A DNA stretch of 59,717 nucleotides, taken from positions 1 through 59,717 of the forward strand of contig JAFRAB010000050.1 of assembly GCA_017405675.1 (NCBI GenBank). The letters are read 5' to 3'. Shown here in pieces: positions 59,121 through 59,717 of the stretch. A program made the translations under genes and the position numbers. Source of the DNA: Erysipelotrichaceae bacterium (GTDB taxonomy: Bacteria > Bacillota_I > Bacilli_A > Erysipelotrichales > Erysipelotrichaceae). The notes under the pieces are model-generated. The model did not search any database and was not told the DNA's origin. It was given only the letters and a program-made list of their open reading frames with translations. How positions within the stretch are numbered: position 1 is the stretch's first letter; every line of letters starts with the position of its first letter.

Positions 59121-59717
59121 ATGAAGAAAAATACATCATTAAAGAAGCATATATTATTCATCATCATTACCGTTGGCATGTGCGTGGCTCCATTGTTTAC
59201 CAATGCCTATCAGCTGCGTATCCTTATTTCAGCTGCCTTAGCCATGATCTTTGCCATGAGCCTTAACCTGTTGATGGGCATAGGCGGAACGGTTTCATTC
59301 GGTCACGCTGCTTTCTACAGTATCGGAGCTTATACAACTGCAGTACTGTGGTATCATTTCAAGACTCCGTATTCAACTAACTTCATTCCGGTAATTCTGA
59401 TAACAGGACTGGCAGGACTTTTATTGTCACTTCCTATGAGCCGTATTACCGGCAGATATGTTACGATCATCACTCTGTCATTCGCAGAAATCGTTAACCT
59501 GATCATCAAGAACTGGGATCCTGTAACTCTCGGACAGATGGGTATCGTCGGTATTCCATCAGTTAACCTTTTTGGTCATGTTCTGAAGGATAAGAGAGAA
59601 TTCTTCTATCTGACGATGCTGTTTGTCATTCTGACATATATCATAATGAACTGGCTGGTTGATTCCAAACTGGGCAGAAACCTCAGAGCAATCAGTAATG
59701 ATGCGATCGCTGCTGAA
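59121..59717 (+). CDS. Branched-chain amino-acid ABC permease LivM-like, partial
   Basis: 199 codons are visible before the window ends. The sequence MKKNTSLKKHILFIIITVGM starts 3 bp after livH, and continues with LNLLMGIGGTVSFGHAAFY and ITGRYVTIITLSFAEIVNLII, LivM signatures. The rest of the gene and any ATPases (LivG/LivF) lie beyond the window. Confidence 0.92.
   Translation, partial: MKKNTSLKKHILFIIITVGMCVAPLFTNAYQLRILISAALAMIFAMSLNLLMGIGGTVSFGHAAFYSIGAYTTAVLWYHFKTPYSTNFIPVILITGLAGLLLSLPMSRITGRYVTIITLSFAEIVNLIIKNWDPVTLGQMGIVGIPSVNLFGHVLKDKREFFYLTMLFVILTYIIMNWLVDSKLGRNLRAISNDAIAAE

Overview
The window reads as a chromosome segment of an anaerobic, gut-type Bacillota, possibly an Erysipelotrichales member. 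This is inferred from gene content: FeoA-FeoA-FeoB, an LCP wall protein, many aldo/keto and flavin reductases carrying 4Fe-4S motifs, PTS and ABC sugar uptake, a YesM/YesN-type two-component system, Gram-positive lipoproteins, moderate AT-richness and strong AGGAGG-type ribosome binding sites. No rRNA, tRNA, CRISPR array or phage module was recognised.

Layout. (1) 1-4620 is an insertion-sequence zone. A 5'-truncated IS3-type element is interrupted by an IS256-type element with an 8-bp target duplication. Next comes a metallo-beta-lactamase/rubredoxin fusion gene, whose terminator loop has been split by a complete IS3/IS150-type element. (2) 4.7-20.5 kb holds housekeeping and accessory metabolism: an NmrA-like oxidoreductase, aldo/keto reductases, an amidohydrolase with a split chromate-family transporter, a TetR/hydrolase operon with a clear palindromic operator, asparaginase, a methyltransferase-GNAT fusion, a TatD nuclease and several alpha/beta hydrolases. 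(3) 20.6-28.4 kb is a metal-homeostasis region. A seven-gene operon (LCM-type methyltransferase, ATC-hydrolase-like protein, membrane protein, HMA chaperone, ZIP transporter, hydrolase, membrane protein) and the feoAAB operon share the same palindromic operator, AGTTAGC-N4-GCTAACT. A DtxR/MntR-type regulator is encoded between them. (4) 28.4-34.3 kb holds an OYE-type flavin reductase, an LCP protein, a COG2509-like FAD enzyme and a NERD-like membrane protein.

(5) 34.3-47.5 kb is a large carbohydrate cluster around a DeoR regulator. A leftward arm encodes transaldolase and an Fe-type alcohol dehydrogenase. A rightward arm encodes a split transketolase, an IolB-like isomerase, fructose-type PTS IIA, IIB and IIC, a class II aldolase, an RpiB-like isomerase, a glycerol-dehydrogenase-like enzyme, an Asp/Glu-racemase-like protein and a DUF1537 acid-sugar kinase. 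The substrate cannot be read from sequence. TTGATAA-type repeat arrays lie at the same distance upstream of two predicted promoters. (6) 47.6-56.2 kb is an Fbp/Afu-type ABC importer running leftward with a YesL-like protein and a CcpA cre-like site. Facing it are a GNAT gene behind a riboswitch-like leader and a YesM/YesN-type sensor-regulator pair. The permease and the response regulator each carry an apparent 1-nt frameshift. (7) 56.3 kb to the end holds an ATC-hydrolase-like gene followed by a branched-chain amino-acid-type ABC operon that runs off the window.

Most promising for new biology: the operator-linked metal operon, the unassigned DeoR/PTS carbohydrate pathway, and the structured leader at 52.72-52.84 kb.
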